This document shows positions 15,684-23,275 of a stretch of 64,000 nt of DNA, piece after piece. Made by a program: the position numbers and the translations under genes. The notes under the pieces are model-generated. The model had not been told where the DNA came from. It saw nothing but the letters and a program-made list of their open reading frames with translations, and ran no database searches. The number at the start of each line of letters is the position of its first letter. Within the stretch, counting starts at the first letter, position 1. The stretch covers positions 1-64,000 of the forward strand of contig NZ_JXAL01000014.1 of assembly GCF_000829465.1 (NCBI RefSeq), given 5' to 3'. This stretch comes from Cohnella kolymensis. GTDB lineage: Bacteria; Bacillota; Bacilli; Paenibacillales; Paenibacillaceae.

Positions 15684-17321
15684 GTGAAACAAACTTTTGA
15701 TAGAGGCGACGGCAAACTGGTGCTGGCCCACGTGATTTTCGCGTTTGCGGCGCTGTTGATCGGCGGTATCGCAGGGATGCTGCAAGGCATGGTGCGCAGC
15801 GGCATGGTCACACTGCCGGCCAATATCGGGTATTACGAACTGCTCACCGCGCACGGCGTACTTATGGCTCTCATTTTCACAACTTATTTTATCATCGGAT
15901 TTTTATATTCCGGCGTGTCCAATACTTTAGGCGGGCGGCTGTATCCGCTCACACGCAAGCTCGGATGGCTCGGATATTTGACAATGTCGGTCGGGACCAT
16001 CATCGGTGTCGTTGTCATCTTGCTGGGTAAGGCGACTGTGCTGTATACGTTCTATGCGCCAATGAAGGCCTCTCCCTGGTTCTATATCGCGCTGGCACTC
16101 GTTGTCATCGGCAGCTGGCTCAGCGGCTTCGGGATTTTCCATCAATACAGCAGATGGAGAGCAGAGAATCAGGGTAAATTATCACCCCTCTTCGCATTTA
16201 TGTCCGTCGTAACGATGCTCATGTGGCAGATTGCCACAATCGGTGTGGCGATCGAGGTGGTGGTGCAGCTCATACCTTGGTCGTTCGGCTGGGTGGATAC
16301 CATTAATGTCGTACTGAGCCGCACACTGTTCTGGTATTTCGGTCATCCGCTCGTGTACTTCTGGCTGTTGCCGGCTTATATCTGCTGGTATGTGGTTATA
16401 CCGAAAATCATCGGGGGACGTATTTTCAGCGATTCGCTCGCCAGGCTCTCGTTCATTCTCTTCCTGTTATTCTCCATCCCGGTCGGCTTCCACCACCAAT
16501 TGATGGAGCCGGGGATCAGCGGTTTCTGGAAATTCCTACAGGTCGTGTTGACCTTCATGGTTATCGTTCCATCGCTTATGACGGCGTTCTCCATGTTCGC
16601 AACGTTTGAAATGAACGGTCGGGCCAAAGGGGCGAAAGGACTTTTCGGCTGGCTGAAGGTGCTTCCTTGGAAGGATGTCAGGTTCTTCGCTCCTTTCATG
16701 GGCATGCTCGTGTTCATTCCGGCCGGGGCAGGCGGCATCATCAATGCCAGTAATCAGATGAATGCGGTTGTGCATAACACGCTTTGGGTGACCGGACACT
16801 TCCATCTAACTGTGGCTACCAGCGTGGCGTTGACTTTCTTCGGCATCATCTACTGGTTGATCCCGACGGTGACGGGCAGGGTGTTAACGCCCAAAATGAA
16901 CAAGCTGGGTATCATTCAAACGTTAATCTGGTGTGTCGGAATGCTGTTCATGTCGGGATCCATGCATACGGTCGGGTTGATGGGGGATCCGCGCAGAACC
17001 GCGTACACGACTTACGATGATCATCCGGACGCAGTTCTTTGGATGCCTTACCATGTTGCAATGGCTATCGGTGGTATGATCCTTTTTGTCGGCGTCATAT
17101 TGATCGTGTATAACATGTTTGCCTTAATGCGTGCTCCGAAAGGGGAAACCGAATATCCGATCGGCCAGGTATCTGAAGAGTCGGAACCGACACCGCGGTT
17201 TCTGGAGCGTTGGGGAATTTGGCTGGGCTTGGCCGTTGCGCTTATCTTGTTCGCCTACACGATCCCGTTGATCGACATGCTGAACAACACGGTCAACTCT
17301 CCGGGTTACGTCACCTGGTGA
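15684..17321 (+). CDS. ba3-type cytochrome c oxidase subunit I
   Basis: Catalytic subunit reducing O2 to water and pumping protons, in the cell membrane. The 545-residue multi-helix protein has the low-spin haem histidine in TAHGVLMALI, the CuB His-Tyr helix GHPLVYFWLLPAY, the CuB HH pair in GFHHQLMEPG, and the paired haem ligands in TGHFHLTV. These patterns fit B-type (ba3) haem-copper oxidases. The GTG start at 15684 follows GGAGGAG. Haem A supply and CuA assembly could come from ctaA, ctaB and sco in this window. The operon is under an Fnr box, suggesting a high-affinity, low-oxygen enzyme. Confidence 0.95.
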   Translation: MKQTFDRGDGKLVLAHVIFAFAALLIGGIAGMLQGMVRSGMVTLPANIGYYELLTAHGVLMALIFTTYFIIGFLYSGVSNTLGGRLYPLTRKLGWLGYLTMSVGTIIGVVVILLGKATVLYTFYAPMKASPWFYIALALVVIGSWLSGFGIFHQYSRWRAENQGKLSPLFAFMSVVTMLMWQIATIGVAIEVVVQLIPWSFGWVDTINVVLSRTLFWYFGHPLVYFWLLPAYICWYVVIPKIIGGRIFSDSLARLSFILFLLFSIPVGFHHQLMEPGISGFWKFLQVVLTFMVIVPSLMTAFSMFATFEMNGRAKGAKGLFGWLKVLPWKDVRFFAPFMGMLVFIPAGAGGIINASNQMNAVVHNTLWVTGHFHLTVATSVALTFFGIIYWLIPTVTGRVLTPKMNKLGIIQTLIWCVGMLFMSGSMHTVGLMGDPRRTAYTTYDDHPDAVLWMPYHVAMAIGGMILFVGVILIVYNMFALMRAPKGETEYPIGQVSEESEPTPRFLERWGIWLGLAVALILFAYTIPLIDMLNNTVNSPGYVTW

Positions 17322-17361
17322 GGTGATCCGAATGCAAACTGCAGTTAAGGGGCGACATGAA

Positions 17362-17895
17362 ATGAGAATTCTAGTTCACGGTAAGAATTTGGAAGTTACG
17401 GAACCGATGAAGGAATACGCCGAGCGCAAGCTGGAACGGTTACACAATATTGATGACGGTGAAATCCTAGTCACCTTCTCATTGCTGGGACACCGGCCTC
17501 TCCATAAAGTGGAGGTTACTCTGCGCGTCGAGGGTACGGTCATTAGAGCTGAAGAGGCGGCTGATGATATGTACGCGGCAATTGACCTGGTGACTGACAA
17601 ATTGACGGGCAAGTTCCGCAAATTTCGGGATAAGATCAGGCGAGGAATGAAGCGGGGCTTTGCTTCGGCAATGGCTTCCCCCCTTCAAGCCGATGAGCCG
17701 GCAGATGAGGAAAAGTTGGATGTCGCCCGGATCAAGACAGTGGATTTAAAACCGGTAGATCTGGAAGAGGCCATCTTGCAAATGAATCTATTGGATCATG
17801 CTTTTCATGTCTTTATCAATACGGAAACCGGCCGGACGGAAGTTGTGTATAGACGGCGTAACGGGACATACGGATTGATCCGGGATGTAATGTAG
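17362..17895 (+). CDS. hpf: Long-form ribosome hibernation promoting factor
   Basis: A 177-residue protein with the N-terminal S30AE ribosome-binding domain (EPMKEYAERKLERL...) and the C-terminal dimerisation domain (VDLEEAILQMNLLDHAFHVFIN), i.e. the long form that makes inactive 100S ribosomes. The ATG at 17362 has AAGGGG 9 bases upstream and begins the conserved domain; the reading from 17323 is longer but has no such support. It follows coxA by 40 bases with no terminator between, so it probably belongs to the Fnr-controlled oxidase operon, which would couple ribosome hibernation to oxygen limitation (inferred). Confidence 0.93.
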   Translation: MRILVHGKNLEVTEPMKEYAERKLERLHNIDDGEILVTFSLLGHRPLHKVEVTLRVEGTVIRAEEAADDMYAAIDLVTDKLTGKFRKFRDKIRRGMKRGFASAMASPLQADEPADEEKLDVARIKTVDLKPVDLEEAILQMNLLDHAFHVFINTETGRTEVVYRRRNGTYGLIRDVM

Positions 17896-17901
17896 CGACT
17901 G

Positions 17902-17931
17902 AAGCTTAGGCTGCAAAGCCTAAGCTTTTTG
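17902..17931 (+). terminator. Terminator after hpf
   Basis: AAGCTTAGGC pairs perfectly with GCCTAAGCTT around a TGCAAA loop, followed by TTT. It ends the cox-hpf operon. Confidence 0.88.
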
Positions 17932-18058
17932 TAAGCTGATAGTAATCAGTCTGAAGTGAAGGTGGAGCAGTGAAGCTAAGTCTAAGGCCGTTGAAGAGAG
18001 AGCTGCGAGCAAATTTGAATGCCAAAATCTATGTGTTCCGGTTGTAAGCGTAGGAGCC

Positions 18059-18236
18059 TAAGGGGGTTTATCCGTTTTACAGAATGCGGAAGCGGGGAAC
18101 TTTTTGCTGTAAGGCGGTTTTGCCGCCTTACAGGCTGAGAGAGCACAGAATTTTTGCTGTAAGGCGGTTTTACCGTCTTACAGGCTGAAGAAACGCAGAA
18201 TTTTTGCTGTAAGGAGGTTTTGCCGCCTTACAGGCA
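18059..18236. repeat. Tandem 50-base hairpin repeats
   Basis: Copies begin at 18101, 18151 and 18201 (exact 50-base period), each TTTTTGCTGTAAGGCGG, a TTTTG-type loop, then CCGCCTTACAG. The stem is 11 bp. Copy 2 keeps pairing through a G-U wobble and copy 3 has one mismatch. A decayed fourth copy lies at about 18059-18100. There are no distinct spacers, so this is not a CRISPR array. Confidence 0.75.
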
Positions 18237-18244
18237 CTAACGGG

Positions 18245-18297
18245 AAAAAAGGCTGCCCGACAACTCATTCTCATGAGCTGTCGGGCAGCCTTTTCCT
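18245..18297. terminator. Bidirectional terminator between hpf and uspA
   Basis: GGCTGCCCGACA pairs perfectly with TGTCGGGCAGCC, extended by an inner CTCAT/ATGAG pairing, with A-run and T-run on the two sides. It serves uspA and the repeat region. Confidence 0.85.
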
Positions 18298-18303
18298 ATC
18301 TAT

Positions 18304-18735
18304 TCACTTCACGATAAGGACGGGAATCTTCGAATGTTGAGTTACGTAATGACTGACGCTTCCGAGGAAAAATTCCTTTACTCCGCTTAATCCTCTGCTG
18401 CCCATCACTATAAGATCGGCATTTAATTTTTCGCCTTGCTGAAGAATAGCCTTATCAGGTCTTTCTTCCACAATGTACAAAGTCCAGCGGTTGGGAATCG
18501 AGGCCAGTATCTTTTCGGCTTTAACTTTAATGTATTCCCCTTGTTTTTTGGCGTCTTCAATCCGACTTAAAATCGCAAAACCCGAATATTCGGATAACGA
18601 AGCAACGGATTCGATCGCATGGAGCACAACAATCTCGGTCGCCGGCTGACTTTTGGCCAATTCAATACTCATCTGCAAAGCGCGGTCCGCCAGTTCGGAT
18701 CCGTCATAACCGACAACAATTTTCGAATATAACAT
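18304..18735 (-). CDS. Universal stress protein (UspA family)
   Basis: A 143-residue cytosolic protein with the Usp fold: KIVVGYDGSELADRAL at the N-terminus and the ATP-binding signature GSRGLSGVKEFFLGSVSHYV near the C-terminus, so it is an ATP-binding type. The start is the ATG at 18735 with GGGAG about 9 bases upstream; the upstream in-frame start at 18762 lacks an RBS. It is divergent from the PduL-AckA gene, and two Fnr-like boxes lie between them, so it may be induced under low oxygen. Confidence 0.9.
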   Translation of the reverse strand: MLYSKIVVGYDGSELADRALQMSIELAKSQPATEIVVLHAIESVASLSEYSGFAILSRIEDAKKQGEYIKVKAEKILASIPNRWTLYIVEERPDKAILQQGEKLNADLIVMGSRGLSGVKEFFLGSVSHYVTQHSKIPVLIVK

Positions 18736-18788
18736 ACTCTCCACTCCCTTCATTTGTCTCAATTGTATCGAGTGAACAGGGAAAGAGC

Positions 18789-18804
18789 TGTGATGGATAT
18801 CACT
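18789..18804. promoter_or_regulatory. Near-perfect Fnr box (uspA / pduL-ackA)
   Basis: TGTGATGGATATCACT matches TGTGA-N6-TCACA in nine of ten positions. It lies between the divergent uspA and pduL-ackA genes. Confidence 0.65.
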
Positions 18805-18814
18805 ATCGACGCAC

Positions 18815-18830
18815 TGTGACGAAATTCATA
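18815..18830. promoter_or_regulatory. Second near-perfect Fnr box (uspA / pduL-ackA)
   Basis: TGTGACGAAATTCATA matches TGTGA-N6-TCACA in nine of ten positions and is centred 26 bases from the previous box. Confidence 0.55.
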
Positions 18831-18900
18831 GTCGGGAAATTACCTATGCCCTATTATAGGTAACAGATATCGATTATTTTCATATGAGGAGCTATTGCCC

Positions 18901-20607
18901 ATGAAAGCTGCCGTAGGGGTTTCCAATCGACATATTCATTTGAATCGTGAGCACGCGGATCTATTATTCGGCAAAGACTATCACTTTGTACAATTAAAAC
19001 CTCTCATTCAACCCCGTCAATTTGCATGCGAGGAGACAGTCAGCGTAAGAGGCCCAAAAGGTATCATCCACAACGTGAGAGTGTTAGGACCTCTTCGTTC
19101 GTATACACAGCTGGAAGTGTCCAAAACAGACTGCTGCCTGCTCGGTGTGGACGCACCAGTCAGAGATTCCGGGGATATAGAAGATTCGCCTGGTATTGAA
19201 GTGATCGGTCCCAAAGGAAATTTGTCCTTGAACAAGGGGGTTATTATCCCTTTCCGACATTTGCATCTGCATCCGGAGGACGCAGGACGGCTGGGCGTGC
19301 AGGACAAACAATTGGTAGCCGTCAAAACCAACGGGGACAGGATGCTGATTCTGGAAAATGTCCTCTGCCGCGTTAACCCTCAGTACAGTCTTGAATTTCA
19401 TATCGATACGGACGAAGCGAATGCATCGGGGCTGCGAAACGGGGATCAAGTCCAAATTGTGGCCGTCGACGGCTACCATGAGCTCACAACCTATCAGAAA
19501 AAGAAGATGCTCGTTTTGAATTGCGGCAGCAGCACGATCAAATTCAAATTATTTGAAATGCCCTCTGAAAAACTGCTTATGCAAGGAAACACACCGCGCG
19601 CCTCTGATCGCACGCTGGGAGACGCGCTTGCGGATATTTTCGAACAGGTCGGGCGGGACGTCGATGTCGTGGCGCATCGCGTTGTACATGGAGCCGACCT
19701 TTTCAGCTCCTCGGTACTGGTGACGGACGAGGTCATGCGGCAAATCGAATCGATTTCCTATCTCGCACCTTTACACAATCCGATCAATTTGGAAGGGGTA
19801 CGGCTGTGCCAGATGCGATATGAGGGAGTTCCGCAAGTCGTCGTGTTCGATACAAGCTTTCATCAAACAATGCCGCCCACCTCTTATCTGTACTCCATTC
19901 CTTATGAATACTACGAAAAACATAAGATTCGCAAATACGGGTTTCACGGAAGCAGTCATCGTTATGTTGCGGCCCGAGCCGCGGAGATTATGGGCAAACC
20001 TATTGAAAACCTCCGCTTGATCAGCTGCCATATTGGGAACGGAGTAAGTGTGACCGCGATTCGAAACGAAGAATCGTACGATACATCTATGGGGCTTACG
20101 CCGCTTGCAGGTGTGACCATGGGAACGCGAAGCGGAAATATCGATCCGGCGATTATTCCTTATTTGGAGCGACTCGAAGGACTGCAAGCCGACGAAGTCA
20201 TTCATGTTCTGAATCACCGCAGCGGTCTGCTGGGGATATCGGGAGTGAGCAACGATCTTCGCGAGCTGCTGCTTCACGCGAAAGAAGGGCATAAGAGATC
20301 CCAGCTGGCTCTCGATTTGTTCGTGAGCAAGCTGCACCAATATATCGGGCTTTATTTCGCGCGTCTGAACGGCGCCGACGGGATCATATTTACGGCTGGG
20401 GTCGGTGAAAACAGTGCGGAGATTCGGGACATGGTGTGCCAGGGACTTGAGTTTGCAGGGGTGTATCTCGATGCTCAATCGAACTGGAACGGGCAAGGTG
20501 AAAGACTGATCTCCAGCCAATATTCGCCGATCAAGGTGATGGTTATACCCACCAATGAGGAAATCGTGATGGCCCGCGACGCCTATCAAATTGTGGTCAA
20601 AGTGTGA
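18901..20607 (+). CDS. PduL phosphotransacylase - acetate kinase fusion
   Basis: One 568-residue open frame joins two enzymes. Residues 1 to about 195 are a PduL-type phosphate acyltransferase with its two-part metal-binding signature (SNRHIHLNREHADLLFG and FRHLHLHPEDA). From about 203 a complete acetate kinase follows: LNCGSSTIKFK, AHRVVHGAD, APLHNP, VVFDTSFHQTMP, YGFHGSSH, CHIGNG, MGTRSGNIDPA, TAGVGEN and IPTNEE. Together they would turn acetyl-CoA and phosphate into acetate and ATP in one polypeptide. The linker is short (about 10 residues). The ATG at 18901 lies 9 bases after AGGAG and is preferred to the TTG at 18895. Two Fnr-like boxes lie upstream. It is the natural partner of the PFL genes 5 kb away. 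Confidence 0.93.
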   Translation: MKAAVGVSNRHIHLNREHADLLFGKDYHFVQLKPLIQPRQFACEETVSVRGPKGIIHNVRVLGPLRSYTQLEVSKTDCCLLGVDAPVRDSGDIEDSPGIEVIGPKGNLSLNKGVIIPFRHLHLHPEDAGRLGVQDKQLVAVKTNGDRMLILENVLCRVNPQYSLEFHIDTDEANASGLRNGDQVQIVAVDGYHELTTYQKKKMLVLNCGSSTIKFKLFEMPSEKLLMQGNTPRASDRTLGDALADIFEQVGRDVDVVAHRVVHGADLFSSSVLVTDEVMRQIESISYLAPLHNPINLEGVRLCQMRYEGVPQVVVFDTSFHQTMPPTSYLYSIPYEYYEKHKIRKYGFHGSSHRYVAARAAEIMGKPIENLRLISCHIGNGVSVTAIRNEESYDTSMGLTPLAGVTMGTRSGNIDPAIIPYLERLEGLQADEVIHVLNHRSGLLGISGVSNDLRELLLHAKEGHKRSQLALDLFVSKLHQYIGLYFARLNGADGIIFTAGVGENSAEIRDMVCQGLEFAGVYLDAQSNWNGQGERLISSQYSPIKVMVIPTNEEIVMARDAYQIVVKV

Positions 20608-20692
20608 TGAACATGCATGGTATCAACCGCATAAATTTTCTTCCCGTGGCAAATACTGATTGCCACTATAGGAAGGAAATGAGTTGATCATC

Positions 20693-21358
20693 ATGTGTGA
20701 CCGCTTCTCCTTAACGGCGGATCTCGACCGATTGACGCAAGATTTCGGCATCGAACACGTTCATATTCCGTACCAGAGAAGATATAATATCGCTCCGACA
20801 CAAGAGATCCCGGTGATTCAGCAAATCGGAGAGGAACGCTGCTTGAATCAGCAAAGATGGGGCTTGATGCCATACTGGGGCAAATGCTCCGTCAATACCG
20901 ACAGGGGATCGGTTGCGGATAAACCGTATCTGAGGTCGATGCTGGCGAAAAGAAGATGCGTCGTTCCGTGCAGCGGATTTTATATATGGCAGGGGGATGG
21001 GAGAACAAAGCGCGCGTGGCATGCCGTACATCCGAAGAAACCGGTTTTCGCGATGGCGGGTATGTTCGATAACTGGATCGATTCGGAAAGAAAGGAATAC
21101 CCGATGTGTACGGTAATAACGGCAGAGTCGGCCAATGGGCTTAACCGCAGCGCACCGTTATTGTTGGACGAGGCATCTGTCGAAGTATGGCTGGATGGGG
21201 ATGTTACGGACACGGAAGTTCTTCGGGAAATGCTGCACTCGCTGCCGTTAACCGAGTTTTATGTCTATCCCGTATCGCCCCGTGTCGAGGACATCTCCAT
21301 GCAAGATCCTGAGTGTGTTGCTGAGGTCGCGGTGACTTTTTCACGGATGAAAAGCTGA
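20693..21358 (+). CDS. SRAP-family (YedK/HMCES-like) protein with divergent active site
   Basis: A 221-residue SOS-response-associated peptidase-like protein. The family forms a thiazolidine crosslink between Cys2 and abasic sites in single-stranded DNA. Here the start MCDRFSLT gives Cys2, YNIAPTQ supplies the conserved Asn, and PCSGFYIW is present. The region usually reading AGLWExW is AGMFDNW, and the segment around the usual HDRMPV motif is shortened to NRSAPLLLD, so the catalytic Glu and His seem absent. An in-frame TTG at 20684 fits the RBS better, but ATG at 20693 is needed to expose Cys2. Activity is uncertain. Confidence 0.82.
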   Translation: MCDRFSLTADLDRLTQDFGIEHVHIPYQRRYNIAPTQEIPVIQQIGEERCLNQQRWGLMPYWGKCSVNTDRGSVADKPYLRSMLAKRRCVVPCSGFYIWQGDGRTKRAWHAVHPKKPVFAMAGMFDNWIDSERKEYPMCTVITAESANGLNRSAPLLLDEASVEVWLDGDVTDTEVLREMLHSLPLTEFYVYPVSPRVEDISMQDPECVAEVAVTFSRMKS

Positions 21359-21361
21359 TGC

Positions 21362-21386
21362 AGCCGTCTTAATAGGCGGCTTTTTC
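21362..21386 (+). terminator. Terminator after the SRAP gene
   Basis: AGCCGTC pairs with GGCGGCT (one G-U) around TTAATA, followed by TTTTT. It overlaps the 3' end of the convergent fecE-like gene. Confidence 0.8.
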
Positions 21387-22208
21387 TTTTTCATTCCGCA
21401 AACTGAGCAGGCTTGGCGCACCGTCCCGGGCTTTGCTGAGCGGAATGCATAGCGGAGTCCCGTAAAAAGGATCGGGAATGATTCGGCATTCCATAGAGAA
21501 CACGGATTCGATCAGTTTCGCTTCAATGATGTCTTCCGGTCTTCCTTGCGCTTCGATCTTGCCGCTGCATATCGCAACGACATTGTCGGCGTATCGGCAG
21601 GCAAGATTAATATCGTGCAGGACCATCACAATGGTGCGATGTTCCTCAGCGTTCAAACGATACAGTAAATCAAGCACCTCTATTTGGTGGGCCATGTCCA
21701 GATAAGTCGTTGGTTCGTCGAGTAAAATGACAGGCGTTTCCTGAGCGAGTGTCATTGCGATCCATGCACGTTGTCTTTGCCCGCCGGATAATGAATCGAC
21801 GGTACGGTCGACAAATGAATCCATACCGGTGGACAACAACGCTTTTTTAACGGCTGCGTCATCTTCTCGGGACCACTGTCTCAGCCAACTTTGGTAAGGA
21901 TAGCGCCCTTGTTTGACCAGCTGCAGCACAGTCAAGCCTTCAGGCGCAGCCGGACCTTGCGGAAGAATGGAAAGCTTGCGCGCCAAATGCTTGGTCTTCA
22001 TACCCGAAATATCCGCGCCGTCCAGAATGACGGATCCGCGCTGCGGCTTCAGTAAACGCGATATCGAGCGAACAAGCGTTGATTTCCCGCAGCCGTTGCT
22101 TCCGATGAAAACCGTTATTTTCCCCTTAGGAATCGCGAGATTCAAATCTTCGAAGACGTAACAATCCCCATAGGACAATCCCAGGTTTCTGACTTCCAGC
22201 TGGCTCAT
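21369..22208 (-). CDS. Iron-siderophore ABC transporter ATP-binding protein (FecE type)
   Basis: A 279-residue ATPase driving siderophore import. It carries Walker A GSNGCGKST, a Q-loop (LPQG), signature LSGGQRQRAW, Walker B VILLDEPTTYLD and the switch HD. It is the last gene of a three-gene operon with two permeases, 20 bases downstream of the FecD-like gene, and should be controlled from the Fur boxes near 24.4 kb. The siderophore type cannot be read from sequence. Confidence 0.94.
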   Translation of the reverse strand: MSQLEVRNLGLSYGDCYVFEDLNLAIPKGKITVFIGSNGCGKSTLVRSISRLLKPQRGSVILDGADISGMKTKHLARKLSILPQGPAAPEGLTVLQLVKQGRYPYQSWLRQWSREDDAAVKKALLSTGMDSFVDRTVDSLSGGQRQRAWIAMTLAQETPVILLDEPTTYLDMAHQIEVLDLLYRLNAEEHRTIVMVLHDINLACRYADNVVAICSGKIEAQGRPEDIIEAKLIESVFSMECRIIPDPFYGTPLCIPLSKARDGAPSLLSLRNEKEKAAY

Positions 22209-22228
22209 GGTTAATATTCCTCCAGTGA

Positions 22229-23275
22229 TTAGAAACGATCTCGGCTGCGGTACAGCAAAAACATGAAGAAGGGCGCCCCGATGGCTGCAGTGAAAACGCC
22301 GGCAGGAACATCGCGGGGCAAGAACGCGGTTCGTGCGATGAGGTCCGCACCGACAAGGATAATGGCTCCAAGCAACGCACTGACCGGCAGCACGTTGCCG
22401 AAAGATGGACCCGTCAATTTTCGCGCCATGTGAGGGGCCATCAGGCCTATGAAAGAAATGGCGCCTCCGATGGCAACCGCCGATCCCGCCAAAGAAACGC
22501 TGAGCATAAGAAGCAGCAGGCGGCCTTTTTGAACTCGAGCTCCTGCGCTCCCCGCGACATCGTCACCGAGCATCTGAATATTGACCTTCCGTGCCTGCAG
22601 CCAGGCGATTGGAAGCAGGACCGCCACCCATGGGAGCAAGGTGATGACATCTTTGTCCCACGAGGCGCCGTATATACTTCCGGTCATGAAGGTCAACGAC
22701 CTTTCCGCAAGTTGAAGAGGGCCGGAGATGATCAGCATGTAAGAGATCGATTTGACGGCTGCCGATATACCTATGCCTATAAGCACCAGACGGAGAGGGG
22801 ATACACCCTTTTTCCAAGCAAGCAGATAAAGCAGCGCAGTGACCGCAAACGCACCGAGGATCGCAGCGATCGGCATCCAATGGATCGAAACCGTGTCCAT
22901 GAAAACAAAAATGAACAATACCGCTCCGAACGACGCACCTTCCGTAATGCCGGCCACATCAGGCGACGCAAGGGGATTGCGGATGATTCCCTGGAGTATT
23001 GCCCCTGAAACCGCAAGGGAAGCCCCGACAAGCAGCCCGATAATGATACGCGGCAGTCTAAGCTTTTCCACGATAAGCTGATCCGCAGGGTCGGCCATAC
23101 CGACAAGAGCTTTGACCACAGAGACGGGGGCAATGTACCGGCTGCCGAGTGCTGTGCTGATGACGATGAGTCCCGCGCATAGGACGAACAGGAGCGTGCT
23201 GATCCGGACCGTTCTCTTATCGAGCAGCAACGACACTCCAAAACGGCCCGAGCGAATCGTCTTCAATTTGCTCAT
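22229..23275 (-). CDS. Iron-siderophore ABC transporter permease (FecD type)
   Basis: A 348-residue permease of the FecCD family with about ten predicted membrane helices. The conserved GAILQGIIRNPLASPDVAG and GAISFIGLMAPHMAR segments (the latter contacts the ATPase) are present. The start ATG at 23275 overlaps the stop of the upstream permease (ATGA), giving translational coupling. A longer upstream reading to 23425 lies inside that gene and is rejected. Confidence 0.94.
   Translation of the reverse strand: MSKLKTIRSGRFGVSLLLDKRTVRISTLLFVLCAGLIVISTALGSRYIAPVSVVKALVGMADPADQLIVEKLRLPRIIIGLLVGASLAVSGAILQGIIRNPLASPDVAGITEGASFGAVLFIFVFMDTVSIHWMPIAAILGAFAVTALLYLLAWKKGVSPLRLVLIGIGISAAVKSISYMLIISGPLQLAERSLTFMTGSIYGASWDKDVITLLPWVAVLLPIAWLQARKVNIQMLGDDVAGSAGARVQKGRLLLLMLSVSLAGSAVAIGGAISFIGLMAPHMARKLTGPSFGNVLPVSALLGAIILVGADLIARTAFLPRDVPAGVFTAAIGAPFFMFLLYRSRDRF

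Larger units (their letters stand above)
17932..18300. other. Gene-free stretch between hpf and uspA
   Basis: No convincing reading frame is present. The stretch holds unremarkable sequence to about 18058, then a decayed copy and three tandem 50-base hairpin repeats, and finally a strong bidirectional terminator. Confidence 0.6.

Noticed and set aside
18101-18236. Direct repeats resembling a CRISPR array
   Set aside because: The whole 50-base period is conserved, including the part that would be spacer, and each unit is a hairpin. There are no unique spacers and no cas genes.
18895-20607. The PduL-AckA fusion as a product of a lost stop codon between two genes
   Set aside because: The frame is continuous with a natural short linker, no second RBS precedes the kinase part, and both halves are complete, so a genuine fusion is the simpler reading, although reads should be checked given the indel rate in this window.
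20600-20625. A further Fnr box after the PduL-AckA gene
   Set aside because: Only the TGTGA half is present (TGTGATGAACATGCAT); the right half does not match.
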